Below, one piece after another: positions 11,701 through 23,709 of a DNA stretch of 64,000 nucleotides. The translations under genes were made by a program, and so were the position numbers. The DNA is taken from positions 4,071,555 to 4,135,554 of the forward strand of contig CAJINV010000004.1 of NCBI GenBank assembly GCA_905178155.1, read 5' to 3'. The notes under the pieces were generated by a model. The model saw only the letters and a list, made by a program, of their open reading frames with translations. It had not been told where the DNA came from and did no database searches. Each line of letters starts with the position of its first letter. The stretch's first letter is position 1. Source of the stretch: Amoebophrya sp. A120 (lineage: Eukaryota > Sar > Dinophyceae > Syndiniales > Amoebophryaceae).

Positions 11701-14700
11701 CACACAAACAACTTCAACTCGGTGGTGGAAAGAATCCACCCATTACAACAGCCGCTGGACAACAAGGTGGTGGTCCATCCTCCTCCCAAACGCTGTCGCA
11801 CAGCTCCTCGGCGAGCAGCTTGCTCCGTGTCTCCGCAACGACCTGGGGCACGCCACTGCTCGCTTCCCGAAGTCTCCAACTCGGTCCTACGCCGTTGCTC
11901 GACAGCCGGGGGAGTACTTGTAGTTCTGGGATAAATAAGCACTCGGCTTCTTCTGCGCAGGACCCTCTGGGATCCTTGTTCCGTGACTCGGCGGACCGAC
12001 TTAAGCAGATTGTCGTAGGAAACAATCCCAGCTCTGCGTCTAGTACGCCCATGCAAGAGGTTGAACAAAATCAGCTACAGCCTGCAAGAACTACTAGTGG
12101 CCTCACGCCCAACGCGAGCGACGTTCTTGTTCGGAAGAGCAATTCAGGATTGATTGCTTCTGGTTCCGGCGCAACTGGAACTGATTCATCTGCATTACAA
12201 CAGGAGGGAATTGTGGATGATCATGCTCAGATTCCCCTTGCCGAAAATGTCGTTGTGGTCTCTCTGCCACCTGAAAACAGCGAGACCGACCAGAATCTGT
12301 CTTCTTCGGCTGAAATAAGCTCGTCGTCTGGCGCGGGACCGTCAAAGAACGCGGTTGTGGAGACGAAAAAACAGTTTATGTACTACAACGACCGCTATAA
12401 TCCGCAATCTTACGCCTCGAATTACCCCAGGAGTGTCAATGGGACGCCTAGCGATGGACTGGTGACGGAGGTATGCTTTGGTAGTTCTAATGGACGATGA
12501 CTAGTGCAGCAGCTTCCCGTGGACTTCCTATTTTCAGTGGAGAAGATCAAGATTCATTCTGATTGCAGCTAGCCATGATATGATTGATTTGAACAAATAT
12601 AAAAAATCACGCAAGAATATAAACTTGAACGAAGATGATATTTTTTGAAACTACATCCAACGAACTCTAAGGGCTCGAAGGCTTCTGTGCAGACGCTCCC
12701 GAACGCCTCGAAAAACTCTGTTCAAACCATCGACCTGGCAAAGCCCGGCTCAAAGGACCACCAGGACCAGATTCTGATCGGGTCGTCCGGTGGTGTTTTG
12801 AAAGGTAGCAATGGCAGCTGCAGCACCACAACTGCGCAGCACCAGAACGCTATCGCCACGACACCTGCAGCTGCACTAGTGGGCGACAGTGCCGGTACAG
12901 CGACAGAAGTACCACAACACCCGACTAGCGAAAGTACGACCGCTACGTCGATTTACCGGCGGTTGTTAAACCAGCGAAAGCTTTCCGAGCACAGCGAAGA
13001 CGGAAGGATTTTGACAACGGCGGGGGCAGGAGGTATAGGTGTTGCAAATGCAGCTCCGCATCCAGTTGTTGCTCAAGGTCAAGGTCTGCAGCAAGCGAGT
13101 TATTTCAACGCCAACAACAACGTAGCGGGCGGCAGCAGTTCAAGTTCTTCGTTACTTCTGCCCAGTATTGGCACTCCAGCCGTGAATGCTGTGACCGCTT
13201 CGACAATGACAAATTTCGGCTCCGTTTCGGGCGTGATTGCAGCAACGTCCGTACAAGTGAAAAGACACAGCGCGGCGGCCGCAGCGGGTACTAGTGAGGT
13301 AGGATTTGTTGATCCGAACTCCATCCCATCGAAGCCAGTGAACAATACGCGAGTGCGAAAGCTGGTCGTGAATCCAACAGCAGAATTTGCAGTGCAGCAC
13401 GCTCCAAATGGTGGCGGAGGTTCATCGGCTTTCCCGGCCCCAACTATCGGACCCGTCGTTTCAGGAGGGGTAGTTGGTCCCGGTACAACAACTATGGCCG
13501 CACCAGCACCGGAAAACGTGGTAGTGTTGGGCTCGTCCGGATCAGCAACGTCATCCGCCTCATCTTCGCCATTCGTTGCCCATCCGGCTGCTCCTGGGGT
13601 GGCCGGCGCACCTACCGTTTTTGCCGCGGGAACGGCGCCCACGACCCAACCCGGCACAGCGCTTCTCGAGACCGAGGGCATGGAGTGGGTTGAGAAGAGC
13701 GCGACAGAGCCTACAGAAACAGTATAGATACGTCTGTCTTTTTTGCAATAGACGCTCGTCTTTCTTGCCCTGTTACAGTGGCGTAAAGGAATTGCAGTCA
13801 GCACTGTGATATTTTTGACATGACAAGAAGAATATAAATGGTGTACACCCGCCACACTTCTACCATCCAATTTGATCAGGAAGAAGAGGTGGAGGAGCGA
13901 AAACGCGCCAAGAAGATGGAGAAGATGGCCAAGAAGATGGAGGAGCTCCGCAAGCGCAAAGAACAGGAAGCGTTAGAACGGAAGCAACGCTGGGAACAGG
14001 AGCGGCGCGAGCGACAGCAGTCACGGAACATCAAACCGCAACAGCAGCAACCCACTCCCGTGGTCGTCCACGAGGGGTCGTCGAATAAGAGTGGTAGAAT
14101 CGCGCCTCGCAGCACGGAGCACATGAAGCCGGTACAGCATGGTCGAGGGACAGCGGTCGGAACGGCGAGTGGCACTTCAGGTGCCAATAAACCGTCCAAA
14201 GGAGGTAACGCATCGTCGAGTTCCGCCTCCACCACCGCACACCACCGTGGTGGAGTTGATAAAAATCTCTCAACGAAGCGCAACGTGGTATCATCGCCGA
14301 CCGAAGTTTTGGAGCAGTCCATGGCTTCCTCAACCACGGCGTTGGAGCAAAACAGCGGCACCGCGAGCAGCTCGACAGCTGGCTCGACTAGTGCTACAGC
14401 TGTGCACGTCGGTGGGCGAGTGCTCAGTAGCCAGGAAATCAAGGTACTTACAATCGTGTAGTTCTAGTTTTTCTTTTTGTTGCTCATCATCATATGGATA
14501 TCCATCGATGTGTTTGAAGAGATCACGGAAAATAGTTCTGACTGCATCTGCACCATCTCTATGGACAAAATTTATCACACACCAGCCCTCCAACATTCCT
14601 GCGCCCCCGGGTCGAAGCCCCATCATGAATAGCCGCAAGGACCTTCGCGGCAGTACTCAACTAGCTGCACCGTCGGAAAGCAAAACCCAACTCCTGACGA

Positions 14701-15329
14701 ATAAAACCTCCAATCCGCACCAAGCGAGCGCCAGTCGTCTTCACCAGCACCATCCGGTGAGCGACCGGCTTCTCGGCACCCCGACGCCCGTGCAAGTTGA
14801 TGTATCGCAGAACAGCGGCACCTCCCCCGCTGCGGAAGGACCAACACCTCCCGGGTCCACAACATCTGCACTTGCACAGCCGGACGACATCTCGCTGCGG
14901 AACCTGCTCCCCAAGCCCAACACCTACCCGGTGCCGAAGTGCAAGGAGAAGAGCAACCGGAAGCTGACGCGGAATGCCGTGCTGCTGCTGTTGCAGGGCG
15001 AGGCGTCGCGGTCGCTGCGCGAAACCGTGCTGGCGCAGATCGACGGGGTGCTGCAGGACGAGCGCTTCGTGATCGTGTTCCGCGGCATGCACAAGGGACG
15101 CCGGGACTTCCGCGCGCTGTACGCGCTGCGTGAGGGGCGCTGGGTGCGGGTCGCGCACCTGTTCCAGTGCCCGGCCTGCATCTCCGACGAGATGGTGGAG
15201 CGATACTACCGCTTCGACACGGGTGGGCGCACGTTCAAGGAAATCGAGGGCGCGTCGGAAATCTCCGGGGCCGTGGACGCTGTGTTCCTCAAGCCCGAGT
15301 TCCTGCCGAAAGCACGGAAAAATGCGTGA
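5701..15329 (+). CDS. Giant CKK-domain protein, CAMSAP/Patronin-like
   Basis: Exons: 5701-5960, 6126-6167, 6285-6899, 7144-7288, 7554-7939, 8273-12470, 12672-13721, 13880-14443, 14586-15329. They total 8004 nt, exactly 2668 codons with the stop. Residues about 2538-2665 form a CKK domain: KSNRKLTRNAVLLLL, FVIVFRGMHKGRRDFRALYA, RYYRFDTGGRTFKEI and SGAVDAVFLKPEFLPK line up with the C-terminal domain of CAMSAP/Patronin proteins, which binds microtubules and protects their minus ends. A charged coiled coil lies at about 2233-2285 (KKMEKMAKKMEELRKRKEQE). The N-terminus has another (REKSQIAKLERHLQQLKG) and an acidic run. The rest is Ser/Gly/Ala/Gln low complexity. I see no calponin-homology domain, which animal CAMSAPs have, so only the CKK part is secure. 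Three introns are introners; five are GT-AG. The ATG at 5701 starts the open frame after an AT-rich leader. Confidence 0.85.
6168..6279 (+). mobile_element. Introner element, family G, shortest copy
   Basis: Left end TATCCAGGAAAAAACACCCA and right end TGGCTGTTTTTTCCTGGATA are near-perfect inverted copies. The repeat AACCG is perfect (6163-6167, 6280-6284). Splicing gives CCG AAC CGA TCC TCC in frame. At 112 bp it is little more than two arms around an ATTTGTCATGC core. Confidence 0.93.
6900..7138 (+). mobile_element. Introner element, family A
   Basis: It starts TATGGCGTTCTCAACTGTTA and ends GAGAATGCAATA. The repeat TGCAA is perfect (6895-6899, 7139-7143). Splicing joins GAG TGC AA to C AGC CCG in frame (ECNSPDLR). 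Confidence 0.93.
7940..8267 (+). mobile_element. Introner element, family A, longest copy
   Basis: It starts TATGGCGTTCTCAACTGTTA and ends CTTGAGAGCCCCATA. The repeat CTGTC is perfect (7935-7939, 8268-8272). Splicing joins CTG CTG TC to C TCG AGC in frame. It carries extra sequence in the middle compared with the other A copies. Confidence 0.93.
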
Positions 15330-15790
15330 GCATGTTGGCCGTCGAGTGGAATGTTGGGAAAACGGGGGCGCTGGAGCGAGTTGGTCCTCGGGCCGGCTCC
15401 GGGGGCTGCAAACGAATAGTTCACGAAGCTGTGAAGAGATGATTCCCGACATAGTCCACGCACGAGTTGTACGTGATGTTGGAAAGATGAGGAAGGGGCC
15501 TGCGCCTGACACCACCAGAGCGGAATGATAAGGATTTGGCAAAGATACAGAGAAGAAATAATTGAGGATTGAACCAATAAAAACTTGCTTTGCGAGGATA
15601 GAACAAGTCAGCGAAAAGATATCCCGCCAACCGCTGCGGTGCAAGCAGGATTCATAAATTCGAACGAATGTCGCCGGATGTTTTCGCCTTCGGTGACTGA
15701 TACGCGACTTCGCGCACAGCTGTGTTCGAAGTTGAATGCCGGCTGTCTTTTGCAGCGGGACGGCCCCGCACCGTGGTGAAGCATTGAGCA
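15330..15790. other. Intergenic region after the CKK gene
   Basis: No gene is supported. It holds the 3' end of the CKK gene and a stretch of mixed composition before the GC-rich island. Confidence 0.4.
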
Positions 15791-17290
15791 CGTCGGCCAC
15801 GGCAAAACTACAAGACGAGCGCCGTAGCAAGTTGGCGACCCCCTCGCCCATGTTCTCCGGCGCCGCGCCAATGTTTGCCGGGGCGAGCCGGAAGCGCGGC
15901 GCTGGCCCGTGGTTCACAGGCCGCCCAAGTCGCCGCCCACCAAGACCGGCCCGGCGCTTCCGCTGCTAGCCCGCTGCGAAATGTATTCGGATGGACCCCG
16001 GCGTCGCGGCGAAATTCCCTGCCTGGAGGCAGGAGGGGCGCGCCCCTGTCGGTGCGCAAGACAGCCACCCCCTTCGGGGGCGAGGGGTGGGCCGCCGAAT
16101 TGCTGCGGCAGCCGGTGGGTGTTGTAGGGCGCTTTCCATTCGGCCGGCCATCCCCCACGATGGGCCGGGAGCGCCTGAAACTGCTGGGGCTGCATCATAC
16201 GAAAGAAGCCTGCGCGGGCATGACATCGACAGAGGGCCCGCACCTCCCGAACATCGCCGGGCTAGCTTGCTTCCTTGACCCCAGTCCCTGACTGATTAGA
16301 CGGCCAGGCGGGCCGACGAAGGCTTCGGGAGCTGCGAAACGGAAGCGCGCGAAGAATAGCAGGACCGCGCGCGTGGCTGTTGTCCTGGGCCCGACGGCGG
16401 CGGCAGGTAGAAAAGCAGCGCGCCCGGCGGCTCTTTGTGCTGCCCACGGACGGGTGGGGGTTTAAGGGCGGTGGGGCCAGGTGGACGCCGGAAAACGCCC
16501 GCCATTCATGATTCAGGCCTGGCCGCCCGAAGTCCCAAGCTAGCACGCAGGGCCGCGCCAAGGGGCAGGCACCGCGGGCAGGCCCTTGGGATTGCGGTCG
16601 GAGCCGGATGCGGATCGCGATCCGGAATCGCGCAAGCGGTGGGAGCGGCCCGCGCCGTTCTTCACGGGCCGCCCGCCCGGCCCCCCGACTTCCGGCGGCG
16701 TGGTTTGGCAACTGCGACGCCTGGCACGCAAGCCAGCAGCGCCGTCGGGCGCCTGGGGCGCGAGTGGTTTGCCGCCGCCCCGGCGGCCCGGGCGGGCGGC
16801 CACCGGGCCCATAGGTGCGGGCAAATATCTGAGGAAGGGGGGGCCGGCGCTTCGCCGGAATTTCTGCAGCCGACGCCTATAAAAAAAGCGGGCGCGCGGG
16901 CCTGGATGAGTCGCAGCAAGGCCGCGCCGCGGGCGCCTACCTAGCCCTCGGCCCTTCGTTCCGCGCGCTGGGCGGTTTTCCCCGGTGCCTGTTTTCGCTA
17001 TTTGCCGGGGCCCCCCCAGTTGGTTCCCTGCCTGTGTTCTTTCCTGAACCAGCGCGCACGGTGCGGCGCGCTTTGGCAGGTGTGTTGTCAGCCTTGCCCG
17101 CTTGCCCGCGCGCGCGCCCGGGCAAGCTGCGCCCCCCGGCCGGCGGGCCGGACGGAGTGTAGCTTGCTGGCAGCCCCGAACGAAGCAGCCCCCCGGGGGT
17201 GGGTTTTGGCCGGTCCGCCCGGGCTCGGCGGCCGGGGGCGCGGCCCGGTTTCGGTAGGCCCAGTCCCCCGAATGACTCTTCACGGACGCG
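15790..17290. other. GC-rich island of unknown nature
   Basis: About 1.5 kb is strikingly richer in G and C than anything around it. Long open frames occur on both strands (for example 15875-16291, 16435-16944 on +, and 16540-17283 on -), as expected by chance at high GC. Their products are Arg/Pro/Gly/Ala-rich and none is recognisable. Short palindromes and GCGCGC runs (near 17106) occur. The flanks return to normal composition within tens of bases. It could be a foreign insert, a repeat unit, or an assembly artefact. Confidence 0.55.
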
Positions 17291-17659
17291 GCTTTGATTG
17301 GTTAAGCGCCCACTCATACGAAGAATATTTCTAAAGCAATAAGTGGGGGAGCTGCGAACGCGACGCCGCTAGTTGCGTCGCTATCTATCCTTCCATCAGG
17401 GTCGTGCCCCGCCTCGGCGCGGGCGTTGGCGCTCTCCTTATTTATGAGTTCGGCCGCCGGACCCTCTTGTGTTCCCGTATCTATGTTGTGCTTGTGTTTG
17501 TGTTGAAGAGTATTTTGCTAGCGTGGCGCGGCTTGCTCATCCGGGCGACGCAGTTTTCCTACATGAGAGCGCACGTGCGTGTATCGAGTGCCAGTGTGAA
17601 CAACCCAAAATCAAAACGAAGCGTCAGAGAAAGTAAGGGGCAGGTCTGAGCAGTAAACC

Positions 17660-18337
17660 ATGACGCTCTTATGTCATCCCACGACTCTGGCGCTCGCGTT
17701 CCGGGTGTCTACTCAACTACTCATACTCACTGCAATAGGTTCGTCTCTTGTAGTTGCGGCTGCGTCGACAACTACATCACATTCGCAGAGCACAATCGCA
17801 GATGCTGACGAGACCCACCCCCGTGGACAATTCGATGAACCGACGGGGAACTACGTCCATGATCACAGACAGCGAGCAAGCTCCACCCCCAATGGTCGTG
17901 TAGCACCTTCCCATGGCAGGACTCGCACACTAGGCACAGCTCCCGACGCTACACCAGCTTCCGACACAACACCCTCCTCTGCGCTCCAGCTCCAGTCGGA
18001 GGCCGGTGCCAAGACGAAGGAGGAGCTGACCAAGTTGGTGGACAAGCAGGACAAGGAATTTCGCGACGGTTTGAAGAAATCCATTGACCTCGTGAAGGCC
18101 AGCGAGGAGGCCCGCGACGGGCTGGGCGCCGAGGTCGGACTGTACGTGCGGCTCGCCGACGTGCTTCGGACAGAGCTGCTGGAATTTGTGTCCGAGGGAA
18201 GGCGAGACTTGTTCCGAATGGAAGAATCCTTGACACTGTTCTCCAAGCACATCGAACGGCATATGGACCGGAATTTTTACGAACCGCCAGCAAATTACGG
18301 CGAGTTCTTCTTCCCTAGGTTCGGGGGAGACAGCTAG
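17660..18337 (+). CDS. Small secreted protein, unknown function
   Basis: An intronless frame of 225 residues. The N-terminus is a likely signal peptide: a hydrophobic core (LLILTAIGSSLVVAAAS) ends in small residues near residue 35. A Thr/Ser/Pro-rich linker follows to about residue 110. Then comes a charged helical part (EELTKLVDKQDKEFRDGL, ELLEFVSEGRRDLFRMEESL) and an aromatic tail (NFYEPPANYGEFFFPRF). There are no cysteines after the signal region, so no disulfide fold is expected. I do not recognise the family. In a parasite such a protein could be an exported effector, but nothing here shows a target. The upstream gap is the end of the GC-rich island. Confidence 0.7.
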   Translation: MTLLCHPTTLALAFRVSTQLLILTAIGSSLVVAAASTTTSHSQSTIADADETHPRGQFDEPTGNYVHDHRQRASSTPNGRVAPSHGRTRTLGTAPDATPASDTTPSSALQLQSEAGAKTKEELTKLVDKQDKEFRDGLKKSIDLVKASEEARDGLGAEVGLYVRLADVLRTELLEFVSEGRRDLFRMEESLTLFSKHIERHMDRNFYEPPANYGEFFFPRFGGDS

Positions 18338-18872
18338 TTTTGATGTGACGCAAGGCTGTAGTGCCTGTGCCTCCTCCTCCTGTCTGTGTTGGGGCAGAAT
18401 CTTTTCAGTATTTCATTATCTGGAAGAGAACGACCTTGATGCTTTTGCTCATGCAGCTTGGATTATTCCGACTAGGTTTTCGCAACAAATTTATATTTAA
18501 GTAACCTGCTCATCGTTCTGTCATCTCGGTGTTCAAAAGCAAAACAGTGATAAGATTCTTGGTCAACCTCCTCAACGTGTAGTTGTGATTTACACATCAC
18601 AGAGAGACGAAAGAACGGAGGAAAGCGTCCTCGTCGTTGGTGACGACGTCGACCGTGGACGTTTGTACAACTCTTCGCTGTTTAAATAGAGCACTACCTA
18701 GCTGGTCTTCATGGCGAAAGCCATTCACACCACGGACAATTTAACTACGAGCACTGAGTTTCCTACTTTGGCTTTCTTCGTCTTGATCACAAGTTGTGCA
18801 TTTCTCGGTCGTATTTTTAGCTGCAACTAGTTGTACTTGTTTCTGCACCAAGTTTACGATGTTTATTGCGCA
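18338..18872. other. Intergenic region
   Basis: No gene is seen. It contains the 3' end of the secreted-protein gene and the leader of the coiled-coil gene that starts at 18873. Confidence 0.4.
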
Positions 18873-21800
18873 ATGTCTCCGGTAAGAGCGGCTGCCGCTA
18901 GTGCTTACGGGCAGGTGGAGAGTTTGACTTTTGAGTCTGCTGGTGGAACAGGTAGTTTGAGCACGGCTGGTAACTACCCGGCGGTCGCAGAGCACTACAT
19001 GGTGGACAACTACTATAGCGCAAGCGCTGGATCTCCTCCTGTCGGCGCTGTAGTTGCGACCGGCACGCCAAATGTTCCCGACGCCGACCCGAAATGGATT
19101 CAGTACTTGGAGCAGGGGATCCACATTCTGAGCGAAAAATGGAATGAGTATGGGAACGCGGTCGCGGCGCGAATCAACGACGCCGCGGATGTGGTTGGAA
19201 CTGGTGCTGTGCATAGTCCTGGCAACATCGGACCACCTCCTGCTGGTGATGCACAGCACAAAGACCGGGGTAGTTCAACATCATCCTCAGGTCGCGGCGC
19301 TACCAATTCCGCGTCGTCCGAAGAGGCTCTGCCAGGCCATCTCTTGGTATAGAAGAGGACAAAGTTCAAGTTCTTGAATTACTTTGAATTTTTGCAATAT
19401 GAATATTCTTTGCAACTCGACGACCACGTCCACCACCCTCTAGACATCTTCAAGAATTCAGAGATGATACACCTGACACTCAATCGAGCTGAGGAGGCAA
19501 AAATGATATAGCAAGTGGAATGAAAAAAACCATCTCAGCGGTGTCGATCAGTGTCTACCCCACTACTTCATCTCAGGACCCCTGCGTCGCTGCGTATGCC
19601 GACCGAGCGAGGCTTCTCGCGGACCGCACCGCCGAATTCTTATGAATTGCAAAAGCATCGTACTAGTATAAATTGCATTACAAATTGGCCCAGCATTAAA
19701 AATCGAATTTCTAATGCTGATTTGAATTGAGAAAGAGATTTGTAATGCATAAATGCAATTAGTATGAGTACGATACTTTTGCACAGGATAATTCTGTGCA
19801 CAGACCAATGGGCAACGGGAGCTGCTCCAGGCGGAAAAGAACCGCGAGCGACAGAGGTACGAAGGGGAACAGGAGAAATATCAGGTAAAGTAGTTCGTTC
19901 TTTTTGGTGCATCATGCTTGGCAAATTTTTCCGATGACGGAGCCGAGCCGCAGGAGATCAGCATACCACCACGAAAATCTACCAAGAAAATACGTCTACT
20001 AGAAGATGAATGTGAATCACAATTCACGCATGATGCTCAACGTCAACAGGTCGCCATGGCGGATTTGGAGAGCCAAATCAACAAAGAGTGGGCGAGGTAC
20101 GTGGAACAAATGGAAAAAGGACAGTTGGAACAAGAGCAGCATAAATCTTCCTCCTCCACCTCCAAACCGCCCGGTGCGGGCAAGGAAGACCCTCGGGCTC
20201 TTGACCAGGAAACGGAGCTGCCAGATCAGGAAGACGACCAAGACAATTTCGACGATTCCACCTCAAGTGAGGATCACGACCACTTGGATTTTTCCGCAAA
20301 CAGCTCGTCCGACGGGGGCAGTCCCAGTGAGGAAAATGATAGCGCTGAAACTTCCTCTCCGCTCCCCGTTGCCGAGCTGAAAAAGCGGCAGAACGAGCTG
20401 CTGCTCCGGTTGAAATACGAGTACCAGCGGAAACACCGGGATCTGGAAGATTTGAAGGATACCGTGCTGCGTCGGGAGATCTGCATGACGAACATTTTGA
20501 CAAGGATCAGCGAAAATGACGCGGCGCTGTACCAGAAAGGGTTTCAGGCAAACGAGATGGGGTGCTACGTGTCCATATGCAATACAAATTTCCCGTGCAT
20601 GTACTACAGGATGCAGCACAATTTCACCAACTTCGAAGAAGCAACCTGTCATGCTGAAGAGCTTTGAAGCAAAAGCTTGTCATGTGGAAGCTACAATCAT
20701 CGTACGTCTACGTCGTGTGCGGGTTGAAATTTACTGTGGATAGTCCACCCACCCATCCATGACGGCTACGCAGGACCAGGAAATGCGGAAGGGGCACTGT
20801 CAACTAGAAGATTTGCTGCTGGAAATCGGACAGAAACGGGAGTCGCTCCGGTTGAAGGAAGAGCACATCGGGTTTCTGCAGGAGGATACGGTTTCTTTAT
20901 TTTCATATAGATTTCAGCCTCCGTTTTATTTGGTTTTTTCGCTACACTTATGGAAGTTTTTGCTCCATGGTTTGACGGAAAAATCATGTACGAGCAGCAA
21001 ATTCCATTCATCGCTCTACACAAACTTATCAATATGCAGGCACGGCTGAAGGAGCTTCGTCAATGGGTGGATGCCGAGTGGGAAAGAAGACAAAGGGACA
21101 CTGGCGTGGAGGCGGGTATGCAGACGGATTGGAGCTGGGAACAAATCAAAAACGATTTTGAGGACCTAGCTGGACCAAATACAGTGCAGAGTGCGACACC
21201 CAAGCGCACCGCGCCGAATTTCGCAGGAAGTGTGCACGCAGGTATTTTTACGTTATTGCTACAGCTTCAAAATTAAACTAAAACAAACCATGATTGAAAG
21301 GAACTACAGATGACAGCACGGCAAAAGACTGTAATCGTATGTCACGAAGTCGAAGGGCAGGAAGAGGAATAAAAAATGAAAATTCAGCTGGACACACTTC
21401 GCCGTCGCCATCAGGAGCTCGTGGTGTGCGCGGAAGGCAATCTAGTTCGGGGGGCGTCCAGCGGTCCTATGACTTCACGCCGACCGATCGTCGCAGCCGC
21501 GCGTCAGTGGTACATGCAGATGTTGCTGGTAGGCCGATAAACTTCATGACCCTTTGATGTTGATTCGTTTTGCATGCTCTCAAACAAGAATAGTATATTT
21601 TCAGTTTTCAAAGTTCTCTTCACACGGTACATCATACAGAACGGCACTCCGCCCGTCCGCACTTCCAGTGGAGCTGCAACCTCAAGCAACCAGCAACCTC
21701 CTCCCCCGGGAACAGCTGGTCCGCCCACGCGAAGTTCCATGCCCGGTAGCGCGCGGGGAACCGCGACGAACCGCGGACAGAGCTTTTCCCGTGCCCCGGT

Positions 21801-23709
21801 GACCCGCAACCAGCAGGGGATCGCGGCGCCCAAGCGGAAGCGAAACGAGAAAACCCTTTCGAGCCCGGAGAAAAGCAAGATCAGCTCCAAGGTTGCAAGT
21901 ACCTTGGCCGGCCTGCAGAGCAAAAGCGCGGCAATAGCGAACATTGGGGGAGGCGGTCCTTTGCCCAGTAACACCGGCGCACCAACAGCACCAGTCGGCA
22001 AGGCGGCGTCGACATCATCTTCATCGGCGGGGGTGAAGAATTATAATGATCCCCAGCAGCAGCTGTCTGTGACCGAACAGCACGTGGCGTTTGCGACCGC
22101 AAGCCTGCGCAAGCGGATCCAAAACCCGGGCAGTGGATCGTTTGACCGGTCAAGTGGTACGACGGGAAATAACCCGAATGCACCAATCCGCGGATCAAGG
22201 CAGGTCAAAGTTACTGGTGGCGGCGCAACATCTTCAAATAACCCGTCTCTACTAGGAGCATCATCCACGACCATCGCAGGAGCAGCTCCCAACACGAAGC
22301 AAGCTGCGGCCTGGCTGCAGAACAACATGGTGCCCGGACTGGTGTCCACCTCTGGAAACGTGTCTGCGCCTGTACCGGGTGCCGCGGGATCTGCTACCGG
22401 CATGGTTCCGCCTGTGTCTTCCTCTAGCTCCTCCTCTTCATCCCGACGAAATAAACCGATCAACACCCGCGGCTCCACCGCGCGTCGCGGTTCGCAGGAG
22501 CCGCCGGCTGTCGTGAGAGGTACTAGTAGTGCCGGCGGCCCGAAGAGTTCAATTAGTGGCTCTGGTTCCATTCGCGGCGGGGTGCGCGGAGCGACGACGA
22601 CAAACGCGCCAAATTTGCATCAAGTAGGGGCCTACCGAGGATCGACAAATACTAGTGACGGCAGCAAACAAACCCATACCCAAGCGGGACGGGGGAATCC
22701 TGGCGGGTCGACCAGGAGTACCGCTAGTGCAGCAGCGACGGGAACAGCAGCTGCTACACGGGAAAGACTACAACCGCCTCGTCGTGGCGATCTGTTTGCG
22801 ACCGCGACGTTTGGGACGGCGCATACAACAGGAACATCAGTAGACGAAATGCTTGATGTAAATAACGAGGAGCTTCTGTCCAACCCGCCGTCGTTCGACG
22901 ACCAGCCGCTGGAGGGCAACTTTCTCTCGGACGACGATGGCTCAGACGGGGACCCGAGGATTCAGGACATTCCGAAACGGCGCGGCGTGCTGGACGACGA
23001 ACTCATGTTCGCCGCTGGGGGAGGGGGGACGACGACGACGGCGAACTTCGGGAACAATACCAGCAGCGTCCTCGCGTCCCCGCCTGTTGGAGGAGGTAAT
23101 GCAACCACGACGACACCTAGTCAGCACCAGCCGCAGATTCTTGTCGGCGGAACTGCAGCGAAGAACAAGATTTCTCTAACCGCCGTGGGTGCGCCGACGA
23201 TGTTGCACCGGACCAACTCGCATGGCCTAAACGCAGCGGATTGCCGACCGCCGGCGGCGTCGAGTAGCAGTCCTGTTGGAGGTGCAGCTGGAAATAATAG
23301 CAGCGGTGCCAGATCCACTTCGCCCGCGTTTGGAGTGCAGGTGGAAGACGGCGATCGCAAGGTGGCTGAGCATCTGGCCAGCGCGGGGCCCGGCGGGGAA
23401 AGTGCTGGGGGCGGAAAGGTAGAAATTTGGATTGCGTGCTGTCGTGTTTGACCTTGAATCATGCTCCAAAATCGGACCACTACGTAGGAAAATGAAACTC
23501 TGTGTGCTGACTCATGATCTCGAGATACATAGTACTGACCTACTTTGTTTTGCAAAATCAAAAGCAAGCTACCGCGCCATCAGGTCGATCGCAACTCGGG
23601 ATTCAACGGGCTCGCAGGAGCGGTTAGTCCGAAGCGTCCCGGGGTTCCTCAGAACTCGGAAAATCGCATGCGCGAAAGGACAAATAAGGTTCGAACCTCT
23701 CGAGGATGA
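18873..23709 (+). CDS. Coiled-coil, Ser/Gly-rich protein, unknown function
   Basis: Exons: 18873-19346, 19577-19640, 19796-19884, 20050-20575, 20748-20890, 21040-21241, 21310-21509, 21640-23418, 23584-23709. They total 3603 nt, or 1200 residues plus stop. Residues about 180-500 are helical and charged (ELLQAEKNRERQRYEGEQEK, NKEWARYVEQMEKGQLEQEQ, LKKRQNELLLRLKYEYQRKH), which suggests a coiled-coil structural protein. After an acidic DDSTSSEDHDHLD segment and more coil, the C-terminal 700 residues are Ser/Gly/Thr/Ala low complexity with one acidic island (LEGNFLSDDDGSDGDPRIQD). Two introns are introners (19641, 20576) and six are GT-AG. The donor at 21510 (GTACAT) was chosen to keep frame; GTTGCT at 21519 is an alternative. 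The last exon was placed by the CAG at 23581-23583 and ends at TGA 23707-23709. No family is recognised. Confidence 0.75.
19641..19790 (+). mobile_element. Introner element, family C
   Basis: Left end TATGAATTGCAAAAGCATCG and right end CGATACTTTTGCACAGGATA are inverted copies. The repeat ATTCT is perfect (19636-19640, 19791-19795). Splicing joins GAA TTC T to GT GCA CAG in frame. GCATTACAAA and TTTGTAATGC replace the usual GTCATGC word inside. Confidence 0.93.
20576..20742 (+). mobile_element. Introner element, family F
   Basis: It starts TATGCAATACAAATTTCCCG and ends GAAATTTACTGTGGATA. The repeat GTCCA is perfect (20571-20575, 20743-20747). Splicing joins GTG TCC A to CC CAC CCA in frame. 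Confidence 0.9.

Noticed and set aside
15790-17290. rRNA genes in the GC-rich island
   Set aside because: I could not find any conserved small- or large-subunit rRNA core word, and composition alone is not evidence.
17404-17649. 81-residue open frame before the secreted-protein gene
   Set aside because: It lacks an ATG start, runs out of the GC-rich island and has no recognisable content.
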